Both the position numbers and the translations under genes were made by a program. The notes beneath the pieces were generated by a model that was given only the letters and a program-made list of their open reading frames with translations, ran no database searches and was not told the origin of the DNA. A stretch of DNA of 41,602 nt from Streptomyces soli. Its GTDB lineage: Bacteria > Actinomycetota > Actinomycetes > Streptomycetales > Streptomycetaceae. Each line of letters opens with the position of its first letter. The first letter of the stretch is position 1. The DNA is taken from positions 1-41,602 of the forward strand of contig NZ_RJVR01000320.1 of NCBI RefSeq assembly GCF_003999195.1, written 5' to 3'. Below are positions 1-8,164 of the stretch, piece by piece.

Positions 1-1323
1 GCCGACCGCGCCCCCGCGTCCGGCGGGGGAGGCGGATTTGCCGCGGGTTTGGCCGATGGGGGTGCCGGGGCCGGCGGGGCGGTGGGGGCGACGGCGGCGG
101 GTGGAGGAGCCGGGGGCGGCGGGGGTGGGGGTGGGGGTGGTCTCGGTGATGGTGACGGCGGTGCCGGAGGGCCGGCGGGCGCCGGTGACCTTGACGAGAT
201 CGGGGTCGCCGGGGCGGACCCGGACGGTCTCGGGGCGGATGCCGGCGGCAGTCATCAGGCGGGCCGTCTCACGCCGCTGCTCGGGCAGCACCAGGGTGAC
301 GACGGCGCCGGACTCGCCGGCCCGGGCGGTACGGCCGCCGCGGTGCAGATAGTCCTTGGCCTCGGTCGGCGGGTCGACGTTCACCACGAGGTCCAGGCCT
401 TCGATGTGAATGCCACGGGCGGCGACATTCGTGGCGACCAGCGCCGTCGCCCGCCCCTCGCGGAAGTGGTCGAGCGCCCGGTCCCGCTGCGGCTGCGACT
501 TGCCGCCGTGCAGCGCGACAGCCCGCACGCCCTGCGCCAGCAGATGCTTGACCAGCCGGTCGGCACCGCGCTTGGTGTCGACGAACATGATGACGCGGCC
601 GTCGCGGTTCGCGATCTCCGCCGTCGTGGCCTTCTTGGTGCCGTCGTCCACGTGCAGGACGTGGTGGGTCATGGTCGTGACCGTCGCGGTGCCGGGGTCC
701 ACGGAGTGCGTGACGGGGTTGGTCAGGAAGCGCTTGACGAGCTTGTCGACCTGGCGGTCCAGGGTCGCGGAGAAGAGCATCCGCTGGCCGTTGGGGTCGA
801 CTTGGTCCAGCAGTCGGGTGACCTGCGGGAGGAAGCCCATGTCGGCCATCTGGTCGGCCTCGTCCAGGACGGTGATGGCGACCTGGCCCAGCGCGACCGC
901 GCGCCGGTCGATGAGGTCGAAGAGCCGCCCGGGGGTGGCGACCAGCAGTTCGGCGCCCTTGCGGAGCGTGTCGATCTGGCGGTTGATCGAGGTCCCGCCG
1001 AAGACGACGGCCGTACGGAGTCCGAGCGCGGCCGCGTAGGGGCTCAGCGCCTCGTTCACCTGGGTGGCCAGCTCGCGCGTGGGTACCAGGACGAGGGCGA
1101 GCGGTCGCTTGGAGTCGGCGCGGCGTCCCGCCGTACGGCTGAGCAGGGGAAGTCCGAAGGCGAGGGTCTTTCCGGAGCCGGTGCGGCCTCGGCCGAGGAC
1201 GTCGCGGCCCGCCAGCGAGTCCGGCAGGGTGGCCGACTGGATCGGGAACGGCTCGGTGACTCCGTTCGCGGCCAGCGCAACCACCAGCGCCGGGTCGAGC
1301 GGCAGGTCGGAGAACGTCTGCAA
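1..1323 (-). CDS. DEAD-box RNA helicase (3' end outside window)
   Basis: ATP-dependent RNA helicase of the cold-shock-associated DEAD-box group, expected to unwind structured RNA in the cytoplasm. The visible motifs run in order: Q motif (GVTEPFPIQ), Walker A (GRTGSGKT), PTRELA, TPGR, DEAD (VLDEADQMAD), SAT (LFSATLD), then the second RecA domain with ATNVAARG and HRGGRTARAG. The C-terminal tail is rich in Thr, Pro and Arg and continues past position 1. The start is a TTG at 1323 preceded by AGGAAGG at an 8-nt spacing. No ATG in this frame fits better. The gene follows a cold-shock gene and is separated from it by a perfect hairpin, so the two are probably co-transcribed with attenuation. It is a close paralogue of the helicase at 33319-34785. 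Confidence 0.93.
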   Translation of the reverse strand, partial: MQTFSDLPLDPALVVALAANGVTEPFPIQSATLPDSLAGRDVLGRGRTGSGKTLAFGLPLLSRTAGRRADSKRPLALVLVPTRELATQVNEALSPYAAALGLRTAVVFGGTSINRQIDTLRKGAELLVATPGRLFDLIDRRAVALGQVAITVLDEADQMADMGFLPQVTRLLDQVDPNGQRMLFSATLDRQVDKLVKRFLTNPVTHSVDPGTATVTTMTHHVLHVDDGTKKATTAEIANRDGRVIMFVDTKRGADRLVKHLLAQGVRAVALHGGKSQPQRDRALDHFREGRATALVATNVAARGIHIEGLDLVVNVDPPTEAKDYLHRGGRTARAGESGAVVTLVLPEQRRETARLMTAAGIRPETVRVRPGDPDLVKVTGARRPSGTAVTITETTPTPTPAAPGSSTRRRRPHRPAGPGTPIGQTRGKSASPAGRGGAVG

Positions 1324-1346
1324 GGGGAAAACCTTCCTGGGGACGG

Positions 1347-1383
1347 CCGAGAGGCCCGCACCCTGGTGGTGCGGGCCTCTCGG
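1347..1383 (-). terminator. Intercistronic hairpin between cold-shock gene and helicase
   Basis: Perfect 16-bp stem (CCGAGAGGCCCGCACC at 1347-1362 with its complement at 1368-1383) and a 5-nt loop. No T-tract follows. It sits between the cold-shock stop codon and the helicase ribosome-binding site. It could be a partial terminator or an mRNA-stabilising structure that uncouples the two genes. A near-identical hairpin is found at 33068-33094. Confidence 0.8.
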
Positions 1384-1399
1384 TTGTTGAGCGCGTCGC

Positions 1400-1603
1400 T
1401 CAGAGGGGGCGGATGTTCTCCGCCTGCGGGCCCTTCTGGCCCTGGGTGACATCGAACTCGACCTTCTGGCCCTCAAGGAGCTCGCGGAAGCCCTGGGTCG
1501 CGATGTTCGAGTAGTGAGCGAAGACGTCGGGGCCTCCGCCTTCCTGCTCAATGAAGCCGAAGCCCTTTTCCGAGTTGAACCACTTCACGGTTCCGGTGGC
1601 CAT
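1400..1603 (-). CDS. Cold-shock domain protein, CspA family
   Basis: A 67-residue single cold-shock domain, the normal length for the family. It is a nucleic-acid-binding OB fold that acts as an RNA chaperone. RNP1 (KGFGFIEQ) and RNP2 (VFAHYS) are both intact. The sequence begins MATGTVKWFN, as in typical actinobacterial Csp proteins. The start is ATG with an AGGAG sequence upstream. It leads a probable two-gene unit with the DEAD-box helicase downstream. Its leader carries a hairpin and flanking motif shared with the second csp gene at 32843-33046. The two proteins differ at about a dozen positions. Confidence 0.97.
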   Translation of the reverse strand: MATGTVKWFNSEKGFGFIEQEGGGPDVFAHYSNIATQGFRELLEGQKVEFDVTQGQKGPQAENIRPL

Positions 1604-1649
1604 GTGTGTCTCCTAAAAAGCGAAATGGGTTCCCACACCGGACGGGCCG

Positions 1650-1735
1650 GAAAAACAAAAGTGCGCCGAGATCGCATACGATCTGGCGCACACAAAGTTC
1701 ATGGGTACCACACGAGCAACCTGGACCACTTTAGC
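1650..1735 (-). promoter_or_regulatory. Conserved 5' leader of csp gene with strong hairpin
   Basis: Read on the minus strand, the leader contains TGGTACCCATGAAC and TTTGTGTGCGCC. A hairpin follows: GTGCGCC, inner stem AGATCG, TATG loop, CGATCT, one bulged C, GGCGCAC. Then comes a T-rich run TTTTGTTTTT. This resembles an intrinsic terminator or a temperature-sensitive leader. The second csp gene has the same block with a different inner stem, so structure seems conserved beyond sequence. The ATG within the block opens a short upstream reading frame. Confidence 0.65.
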
Positions 1736-1781
1736 AGATGGCCCACGTTGCCCGATGTGACCTACGTCGCTCTCACCTGCG

Positions 1782-4160
1782 TCAGCTGGTGGTCAGGGCG
1801 GTGTCGTCGATGACGAAGCTGGTCTGGAGCGAGGTGTCCTCGACTCCGCTGAACTTGATGGTGGCGGTGGTGCCGGCCAGCGAGGAGACGTCGAAGGTCT
1901 TGAGGACGTAGCCGGTGGCCTTGTTGAGGTTGGAGTAGGTCGCCAGGGTCGTGGATCCGGCCGTGACGGTGAGCTTGTCGTACGCGGTGCTGGTGGTGGT
2001 CTCGGCGGTGTCGATGTGGAGGTAGAAGGTCAGCGAGGCCTTGCAGCCGCTGGGAATGGTCACCGACTGGGAGAGCGTGTCGGTGTGCGTTGACCCGTAG
2101 CCGTCCAGCCAGGCCTTGTACGAGCCGCCGTGGGCCGCCTCACTGGTGGAGTTGGTGATGACGCCACTGCTCGCGGTCCAGGTGGTGGCGCCCGACTCGA
2201 AGCCTGCGTTGCCCAGCAGTTGGGCCGAGGTGCAGGTGCCGCCGCCGGACGTGCTGACCGTCCAGGCGAAGGAGGCCGAGCCGGTGGCGCCGGTGCTGTC
2301 GGTGGCGGTCACGGTGGTGCTGTACGTACCCGCTGTGGTCGGGGTACCGCTGATCAGACCGGTGGAGCTGCTGATCGACAGGCCGGTGGGCAGGCCCGTG
2401 GCGGCGTAGGTGAGCGAGCCGCCGTTGGTGCTGCTGGCCGAGATCTGCAGGCTGACGGCGGTGCCGACGGTGGCGGTCCGGCTGCCGGGGTTGGTGACGG
2501 TCACGCCGCTGGTGGGGGCGTGACTGCCGACGGCGATGGCGGCGAAGGCGTTCTGCACACCGGCGTACTGGGTCGAGCCGGATCCGTACAGGGCGGAGGC
2601 GGCCGACAGGGCAGCGGTGCGGGCGCCCGCGTAGTTGGTGCTGGAGGTCATGTAGGTGGAGAGCGCCTTGTACCAGATCTGCAGCGCGGCGGCCCGGCCG
2701 ATGCCTGCGACGGCGATGCCGTCGGAGGTCGGGCTGTTGTAGGTGACGCCGTTGATCACCTTGGTGCCGCTGCCCTCGGAGAGCAGGTAGAAGAGGTGGT
2801 TCGCCGGGCCCGAGGAGTAGTGGACATCCAGGTTGCCGACGCCGGAGTACCAGCTGTCGGCGGAGCCGCCGTCCTTGGAGGGCTTGTCCATGTAGCGCAG
2901 CGGGGTGCCGTCGCCGTTGATGTCGATCTTCTCGCCGATGAGATAGTCGCCGACGTCGGAGCTGTTGTTGGCGTAGAACTCGACGCCGGTGCCGAAGATG
3001 TCGGACGTCGCCTCGTTGAGACCGCCGGACTCACCGCTGTAGTTGAGGCCCGCGGTGTTGGAGGTGACGCCGTGGCTCATCTCGTGGCCGGCGACGTCGA
3101 GCGAGGTGAGGGCGTGGGTGCTGCTGGTGCCGTCGCCGTACGTCATGCAGAAGCAGGTGTCGTCCCAGAACGCGTTGACGTACGCGGTGCTGTAGTGGAC
3201 GCGCGAGTAGGCGGCGACGCCGTTGTTCTTGATGCCGTTGCGGCCGAAGGTGTTCTTGTAGAAGTCCCAGGTCATCTGGGCGCCGTAGGCGGCGTCGACC
3301 CCGGCGGTCTGCGTGTTGGAGCCGGCGCCGGTGCCCCAGGTGTCGTCGGCGTCGGTCATCAGCGTTCCGGTGCCGGACGTCGCGTTGTTGAGGGAGTACG
3401 TCTTGTGGCCGCCGCGCGTGGTGTCGTACAGCTGGTACGTCGAGCCGGACAGGGTGGTGGAGAGGCTGACGGTGCCGCTGTACTGGCTGTTGCCGGTGCC
3501 GGTCTTGATGCCCTGGTACTGGTAGAGCTGCTTGCCGGTGGTGGCGTCGGTGATGACGTGCAGCTGGCTTGGCGTGCCGTCGTCCTGCAGGCCTCCGACG
3601 ACTGTCTCCCAGGCGAGGGTAGGGGTGCCGTTGCCGGCCCAGATCACCTTGCGGGCGCTGTCGGTGGCGGGCTTGACCGCGTCCAGTGCCTTGGCGGCCT
3701 TGAGGGCCGTGGTGGTGGCGGCGGACTTGGCGACGGTCGCGGTGGTGGAGGCGACCTTGATCGCGTTCTTGTTGTTGAAGGTCGTGCCGAGTGTGCCCTC
3801 GCCGGACGCGGGGGTGTGGACGACGAGGTCGCCGCCGAGGACCGGGAGTCCGGCGTAGGTGCGCTCGTAGCGGGTGTGGAGGGTACCGTCGGCGTCCTTG
3901 ACGACGTCCTTGACGACCAGCTTCTCCTTGGTGCCGAGGCTCAACGACTTGGCGGTCGTGGCCGTTTTGGCGCTGGCGCTCTTGATCAGGGCGGTGTGCT
4001 GCGCGGGGGAGAGCTTGGCCTCAAGTGCCCCGGTACGAAGGGGACTCGCGTGGGGGAGGGCCTTCGCTGCGGCGGTGGTGGTGGGTATGCCGACGGCCAG
4101 GAAGGCGGCGGTGGCGATCAGTGCGCCGGCTGCGGCCGCCTTGCGGGGGGATCGTCTCAC
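1782..4160 (-). CDS. Secreted M4-family (thermolysin-like) metalloprotease
   Basis: Extracellular zinc endopeptidase precursor of 792 residues. It has a signal peptide (residues 1-32, AAFLAVG hydrophobic core) and an FTP/PepSY-type propeptide (about 45-210). The M4 catalytic domain carries HEMSH at 359-363 and the third zinc ligand in GGLNEATSD (Glu383). The C-terminal helical domain contains VHYSSGPANH (His447, His455). After the protease there is a putative Ig-like domain (about 553-636) and a C-terminal beta-sandwich domain starting near Cys643, probably for substrate or surface binding. The start is GTG with AGGAG at 4166-4170. It appears monocistronic. Mature enzymes of the family are released by autocatalytic propeptide removal. 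Confidence 0.95.
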   Translation of the reverse strand: MRRSPRKAAAAGALIATAAFLAVGIPTTTAAAKALPHASPLRTGALEAKLSPAQHTALIKSASAKTATTAKSLSLGTKEKLVVKDVVKDADGTLHTRYERTYAGLPVLGGDLVVHTPASGEGTLGTTFNNKNAIKVASTTATVAKSAATTTALKAAKALDAVKPATDSARKVIWAGNGTPTLAWETVVGGLQDDGTPSQLHVITDATTGKQLYQYQGIKTGTGNSQYSGTVSLSTTLSGSTYQLYDTTRGGHKTYSLNNATSGTGTLMTDADDTWGTGAGSNTQTAGVDAAYGAQMTWDFYKNTFGRNGIKNNGVAAYSRVHYSTAYVNAFWDDTCFCMTYGDGTSSTHALTSLDVAGHEMSHGVTSNTAGLNYSGESGGLNEATSDIFGTGVEFYANNSSDVGDYLIGEKIDINGDGTPLRYMDKPSKDGGSADSWYSGVGNLDVHYSSGPANHLFYLLSEGSGTKVINGVTYNSPTSDGIAVAGIGRAAALQIWYKALSTYMTSSTNYAGARTAALSAASALYGSGSTQYAGVQNAFAAIAVGSHAPTSGVTVTNPGSRTATVGTAVSLQISASSTNGGSLTYAATGLPTGLSISSSTGLISGTPTTAGTYSTTVTATDSTGATGSASFAWTVSTSGGGTCTSAQLLGNAGFESGATTWTASSGVITNSTSEAAHGGSYKAWLDGYGSTHTDTLSQSVTIPSGCKASLTFYLHIDTAETTTSTAYDKLTVTAGSTTLATYSNLNKATGYVLKTFDVSSLAGTTATIKFSGVEDTSLQTSFVIDDTALTTS

Positions 4161-4550
4161 TCGTACTCCTACTGCGACGGCCGCGGGTCGACGGCCGGTG
4201 ACAGACCGGGCAGACGGGGTGTGCTGTCCGGGAAGAGCTGAGCAGTGCGGGAGCGTCGCTATGACACGGCTGTGCAGGATCTATGTGTGATAGCTGGATG
4301 CAGGCTGCCACTTTTTACCGGTACATGTCACGTCCCTGACTCGACCTTGAGGGTTATCCCTCGGCCGCCCTGTACGGCGGGTTCTTCTCGCCCACCCGCC
4401 CCTTCCCGAAACCGGGGGCAAGCCCCCGGACCCTCGCCCAGAGGGGATACCCCCAGGTCCTCAAACGCCGGACGGGCTGACACAACCCGGCCACGGACCG
4501 TCGGCCGCCGATGCACCCCCGGACACCCACCTCCAGGCGGCGGGTGGGGG
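4161..4550. other. Intergenic region: protease promoter side plus Streptomyces intergenic repeat
   Basis: No convincing gene. The first 170 bp should hold the protease promoter, but I see no clear consensus. From about 4373 to 4485 lies a Streptomyces-type intergenic repeat: CCCCTTCCCGAAACCGGG, a GGGGGCAAGCCCCC stem, GAGGGGATACCCCC, then TCCTCAAACGCCGGACGGGC. The same modules recur in opposite orientation at 10025-10220. Confidence 0.6.
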
Positions 4551-6287
4551 TCAGCTGTGCCACGTGGCCCACAGGGCCGCGTACGCACCGCCCGCCGCCA
4601 CGAGGTCGTCGTGGGTGCCGAGTTCGGTGAGGTGGCCGGCTTCCATGACGGCGACGCGGTCGGCGTCGTGGGCGGTGTGGAGGCGGTGGGCGATGGCGAT
4701 GACGGTGCGGCCCTGCAAGACCGTGGCGAGGGCGCGTTCGGTGTGGCGGGCGGTGCGGGGGTCGAGGAGGGCGGTGGCTTCGTCGAGGATGAGGGTGTGG
4801 GGGTCGGCGAGGACGACGCGGGCGAGGGCGAGTTGCTGGGCCTGGGAGCCGTCGGGCTGGTGGCCGGTGGCACCGAGCTCGGTGTCGAGGCCGGCGGGCA
4901 GCTCGTCGGTCCAGTCGGCGCCAACAGCGGCGAGAGCCGCCCGAAGCTCGGCATCGCCCGCCGTGGGGGCGGCGATCAGCAGGTTGTCCCGGACGGTGCC
5001 CAGGAAGACGTGATGCTCCTGGGTGACCAGGACGACCTGCCGGCGCAACTGCTCGGGGTCGAGGTCGGCGATGGGGACCCGGCCGACCGTGACCGAGCCG
5101 GTGCGGGGGGCGTCGATGCCCGCGAGGAGCCTGCTCAGGGTCGACTTCCCGGCGCCGGAGGGGCCGACGACGGCGAGCCGTTCGCCGGGCCGGACGGTGA
5201 GGTCGATGCCGTGCAGGACCTCGGCCCCGCCGTCGTAGGCGTAGCGCACGCCGTCGACGTCGATGCGGTCGCCGTCAGGCACGGGGGCGGGGCCCGACAC
5301 GCCGCGTGGGGCATCGCCAAGGCCCTCGACGCGGGCGAACGACGCGCTGCTGCTCTGCAGTTGCTCGACCCACATCAGGACGGTGTCCAGGGGGTCGGCG
5401 AGCTGCCGCAGATAGAGGGCGGCGGTCACCACCGCCCCCAGGCTCATCATGTCGTGGGTGTGCAGCACGCCGCCGACCAGCAGCACCCCGGCCACCGGGA
5501 TGACGTACGAGATCTCAACGGCCGGGAAGAAGACGCTGCGCAGGTCCAGCGTCCGGGTCCGGGTGCGGCAGGCCTCCTCCAGCGCAACGCGGCTCGCCAC
5601 GACGCGGCGCCGCTGGAGCCCGAACGCCTCGATGGTGCGGGCACCTTCCACGGTCGCCGCGAGGATCTCGGCGACCGCCGAATTCGCCGCGCCCTCGGCG
5701 AGATAGGCGTCCCGCGCTCGGCGCAGATACCAGCGCAGCGCGAACCAGACGCCGACGAGGCCGAACACGGCACACCCGCCGAGCAGCGGGTTGAGGACGA
5801 AGACCGCGCCGAGCAGGAACAGACACTGCAGCATGGCGATGAACACCGTCGGCCCGACGTCGCGCAACGTGGTGCCGACAGTGGCGACATCGGCGGTGCC
5901 CCGGGCCGTCAGATCGCCCGTTCCGGCCCGTTCCACGACCGAGGCGGGCAGTGCCAGCGCGCGGTCGACGAACTGCTCCCGTACGCGGGCCAGGGTCCGT
6001 TCGCCGAAACGGTGACCGATGTAGCGGGCGTAGCGCGCCAGCAGCAGCTGCGCCAGCGACGACACCAGGATGGCCAGCGCCAGCCGGTCCACCGGGGCCG
6101 TCCCGCGGCCCGCCTGGACGTCGTCGATGATGCGGCCGAGCAGCCAGGGCCCGGCCAGCCCGACGCCGGCGGCCAGAGCGTTGAGGGCGATCACGGCGGC
6201 GAAGGCCCGCCCGTCCGCCCGGATCAGCCGGATCGCAGCCCGGCGCACCTCCGGCTTTCCGGCCACGGGGAGATGGGCGGCGGTCAT
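4551..6287 (-). CDS. ABC exporter half-transporter, catalytically competent partner
   Basis: A 578-residue fused transmembrane-ATPase half exporter: six-helix domain (about 20-320), then a nucleotide-binding domain. Walker A is intact (GPSGAGKST, 375-383), as are the Q-loop (VTQEHH), Walker B plus catalytic Glu (LILDEAT, 498-504) and the H-loop His534. The signature motif, normally LSGGQ, has decayed to PDGSQ (478-482). The start ATG overlaps the stop of the upstream half-transporter as ATGA, so translation is coupled. The preceding protein has the reverse pattern (intact signature, lost Walker A), so the two should form one heterodimer with a single working ATP site. The substrate cannot be told from sequence. 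Small-molecule or peptide export is typical. Confidence 0.9.
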   Translation of the reverse strand: MTAAHLPVAGKPEVRRAAIRLIRADGRAFAAVIALNALAAGVGLAGPWLLGRIIDDVQAGRGTAPVDRLALAILVSSLAQLLLARYARYIGHRFGERTLARVREQFVDRALALPASVVERAGTGDLTARGTADVATVGTTLRDVGPTVFIAMLQCLFLLGAVFVLNPLLGGCAVFGLVGVWFALRWYLRRARDAYLAEGAANSAVAEILAATVEGARTIEAFGLQRRRVVASRVALEEACRTRTRTLDLRSVFFPAVEISYVIPVAGVLLVGGVLHTHDMMSLGAVVTAALYLRQLADPLDTVLMWVEQLQSSSASFARVEGLGDAPRGVSGPAPVPDGDRIDVDGVRYAYDGGAEVLHGIDLTVRPGERLAVVGPSGAGKSTLSRLLAGIDAPRTGSVTVGRVPIADLDPEQLRRQVVLVTQEHHVFLGTVRDNLLIAAPTAGDAELRAALAAVGADWTDELPAGLDTELGATGHQPDGSQAQQLALARVVLADPHTLILDEATALLDPRTARHTERALATVLQGRTVIAIAHRLHTAHDADRVAVMEAGHLTELGTHDDLVAAGGAYAALWATWHS

Positions 6288-8020
6288 CGCAGGGCCTCCT
6301 CGGCGTCGGCATCGCGGGCCACGATCGCGCGGTAGCCGGGCTCACCGTCCAGCAGGTCGCGGTGGCAGCCCACGGCGGCGACCTTGCCGTCGACCAGGAA
6401 GTACACGGTGTCCGCGTGCTCCAGCAGCAGCGGCGAGGTGCCGGTGACCACCGTCGTACGTCCCGAGCGGGCCTCGCGCAGCCGGGCCGCGACCGCCGCC
6501 TCGGTGTGCGCGTCGAGCGCCGAGGTGGGCTCGACCGCCAGCAGCACCTCGGGGCCGGCCAACAACGCCCGGACCAGGCGGACCCGCTGCCGCTGGCCGC
6601 CGGAGAGGCTGCGGCCCTGCGCCTCGACGGCCGAGCCGAGGCCGTCCGGCAGCCCCTGGACGATGTCCTCGGCGACGGCGGCGTGGACGGCCCGCTCGAC
6701 GGCCTCGTCGTCCGGGTCCCGGCGGCCGAAGACCATCTCGCGCAGGGTGCCGGCGAACAGGTCGGCCTCGTTGTCCGCGACCAGGATCCGGTCCCGCACC
6801 TGCGACAGGGGGATCTCGTCGAGGCGTACGTCGCCCCAGGTCACCGCCGATGCCGTGAACCGCCCGAGGCGGTCGACCACGTCGGCGGACTCCGAGGGCC
6901 GGGCGCTGACCAGCATCGTCAGCCTCCCCGGCGCCACCTCCACCCCGGACGCCGGATCGCGCAGCGTGGCCGGCTCGCCGGGGGCGTCCAGCGTCCCGCC
7001 GTCCGTGGTGCGGTCCGTGGCGCCCGCGGCATCGGGCTCCAGCGCCAGGAAACGTACGACCCGCCGGGCGCAGACCAGGCCGCGGCTGACCTGATAGCCG
7101 CACTCGATGAAGAACGACACCGGCCCCACCAGGACGGCCACATACCCGTAGACCGACACCAACTGGCCCACGCTGATGTCCCCCTGCGCCGCCATCCGGG
7201 CCGCCAGCCAGGTGACGACCGCCAGGAAGAGCGTCGGCAGCCCGACCCCGATCGCCTGGACCCAGCTCGTCACCGCGCCCACCCGGTAGCCCTGCTCCTG
7301 GAGCCTGCGCGATTCGCGCCGGAAGCCGTCCGCGTAGAGCTGCTTGCCACCCAGGCCGTTGAGAACCCGCAGGCCGCCGGCGAGGTCGCCGATCCGGGCG
7401 GTGAGCACACCCTGCCGTTGGCGGTAGACCGTCTCGGTGCCCTGCAAATGCCCCAGCAGTGGCCCGACCAGCAACGCCAGAACGGGCGCTCCCACCAGCA
7501 CCACCGCCGCAAGCAGCGCGGAGATCGACAGCAGCAGCCCGGCCACCACGACGTACGCGACGGCCGCGCCGACGCCGGGCCCGGTGATGGTCAGGGCCTG
7601 GCTGATGGTCTGCACATCGCTGACGCCGATCGTGACGACCTCACCCGCATCGACCTGACGCGGCAGCGCGGCGCCCAGCCGGGTCGCCTGCCCCACCACG
7701 ACCTTGACCGTGCGGAAGTTGGCGTCCATCCGCAGCCGGGTCATCGTCCGGTGCCGCATGACGCTCACCCAGGCGTTGAACACCCCTACGCCCAGCAGCA
7801 CCGCCGTCCAGCCGGCCAGCGCGGCTACGTCCCCGGGCTGCAGCCCGTCGTCGATCGCCCGCGACAGGATGTACGGCGCCACCGCCAGGAGCACCATCCA
7901 CACGGTGCCCAGCAGCGCTCCCGCGGCTGCCCGCCCGGGCTGGCAGGTCAGCAGCCACCACAGGAACCGGCCGGCGCCCCGGCGCTCCGGGACACCCGGG
8001 TCCTCGTATGGATCGATCAT
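6284..8020 (-). CDS. ABC exporter half-transporter with degenerate ATPase site
   Basis: A 578-residue half exporter with an N-terminal transmembrane domain (about 30-325) and an unusual nucleotide-binding domain. The Walker A position reads VSARPSESADV (371-381) with no glycine-rich loop and no Lys. Walker B is LLAVEPTSALD, so its Asp is lost. The H-loop His is replaced in VTGTSPLLL. The signature LSGGQRQR (472-478) is perfect. It can therefore supply only the signature to the partner's ATP site. The start ATG at 8020 follows AAGGAG at a 6-nt spacing. A longer reading from 8044 has no such site. The last bases overlap the start of the partner gene at 6287. Confidence 0.9.
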   Translation of the reverse strand: MIDPYEDPGVPERRGAGRFLWWLLTCQPGRAAAGALLGTVWMVLLAVAPYILSRAIDDGLQPGDVAALAGWTAVLLGVGVFNAWVSVMRHRTMTRLRMDANFRTVKVVVGQATRLGAALPRQVDAGEVVTIGVSDVQTISQALTITGPGVGAAVAYVVVAGLLLSISALLAAVVLVGAPVLALLVGPLLGHLQGTETVYRQRQGVLTARIGDLAGGLRVLNGLGGKQLYADGFRRESRRLQEQGYRVGAVTSWVQAIGVGLPTLFLAVVTWLAARMAAQGDISVGQLVSVYGYVAVLVGPVSFFIECGYQVSRGLVCARRVVRFLALEPDAAGATDRTTDGGTLDAPGEPATLRDPASGVEVAPGRLTMLVSARPSESADVVDRLGRFTASAVTWGDVRLDEIPLSQVRDRILVADNEADLFAGTLREMVFGRRDPDDEAVERAVHAAVAEDIVQGLPDGLGSAVEAQGRSLSGGQRQRVRLVRALLAGPEVLLAVEPTSALDAHTEAAVAARLREARSGRTTVVTGTSPLLLEHADTVYFLVDGKVAAVGCHRDLLDGEPGYRAIVARDADAEEALR

Positions 8021-8138
8021 CGGGAACTCCTTGCGTGCAAGCATCGAGCTTCAGCCGGGGGAGGAAACGCGTCCTGAGAGCGGAACCGCGTAGCGGCGGA
8101 GGACACTGCCCGCGCCTGAAACTGGAACGCTGGAACCC

Positions 8139-8158
8139 CCCCCGCCCATAGGCGGGGG
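8139..8158. terminator. Hairpin after third ABC gene
   Basis: CCCCCGCC (8139-8146), loop CATA, GGCGGGGG (8151-8158). It lies 7 bp beyond the stop codon of the 8165-10000 gene and before the degenerate half-transporter gene. It could end or attenuate that transcript. Confidence 0.55.
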
Positions 8159-8164
8159 AGGAAG

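Noticed and set aside
49..1449. Long plus-strand frame over the helicase and csp region
   Set aside because: Antisense shadow with Gly/Ala/Val/Asp-rich low-complexity translation. The minus strand encodes a clear DEAD-box protein and Csp.
2130..4241. 703-codon plus-strand frame opposite the M4 protease
   Set aside because: Composition typical of GC-rich antisense frames. No motifs. The minus strand has the full metalloprotease.
4245..6335. Plus-strand frame opposite the ABC genes
   Set aside because: Antisense shadow without domains. The ABC motifs are on the minus strand.
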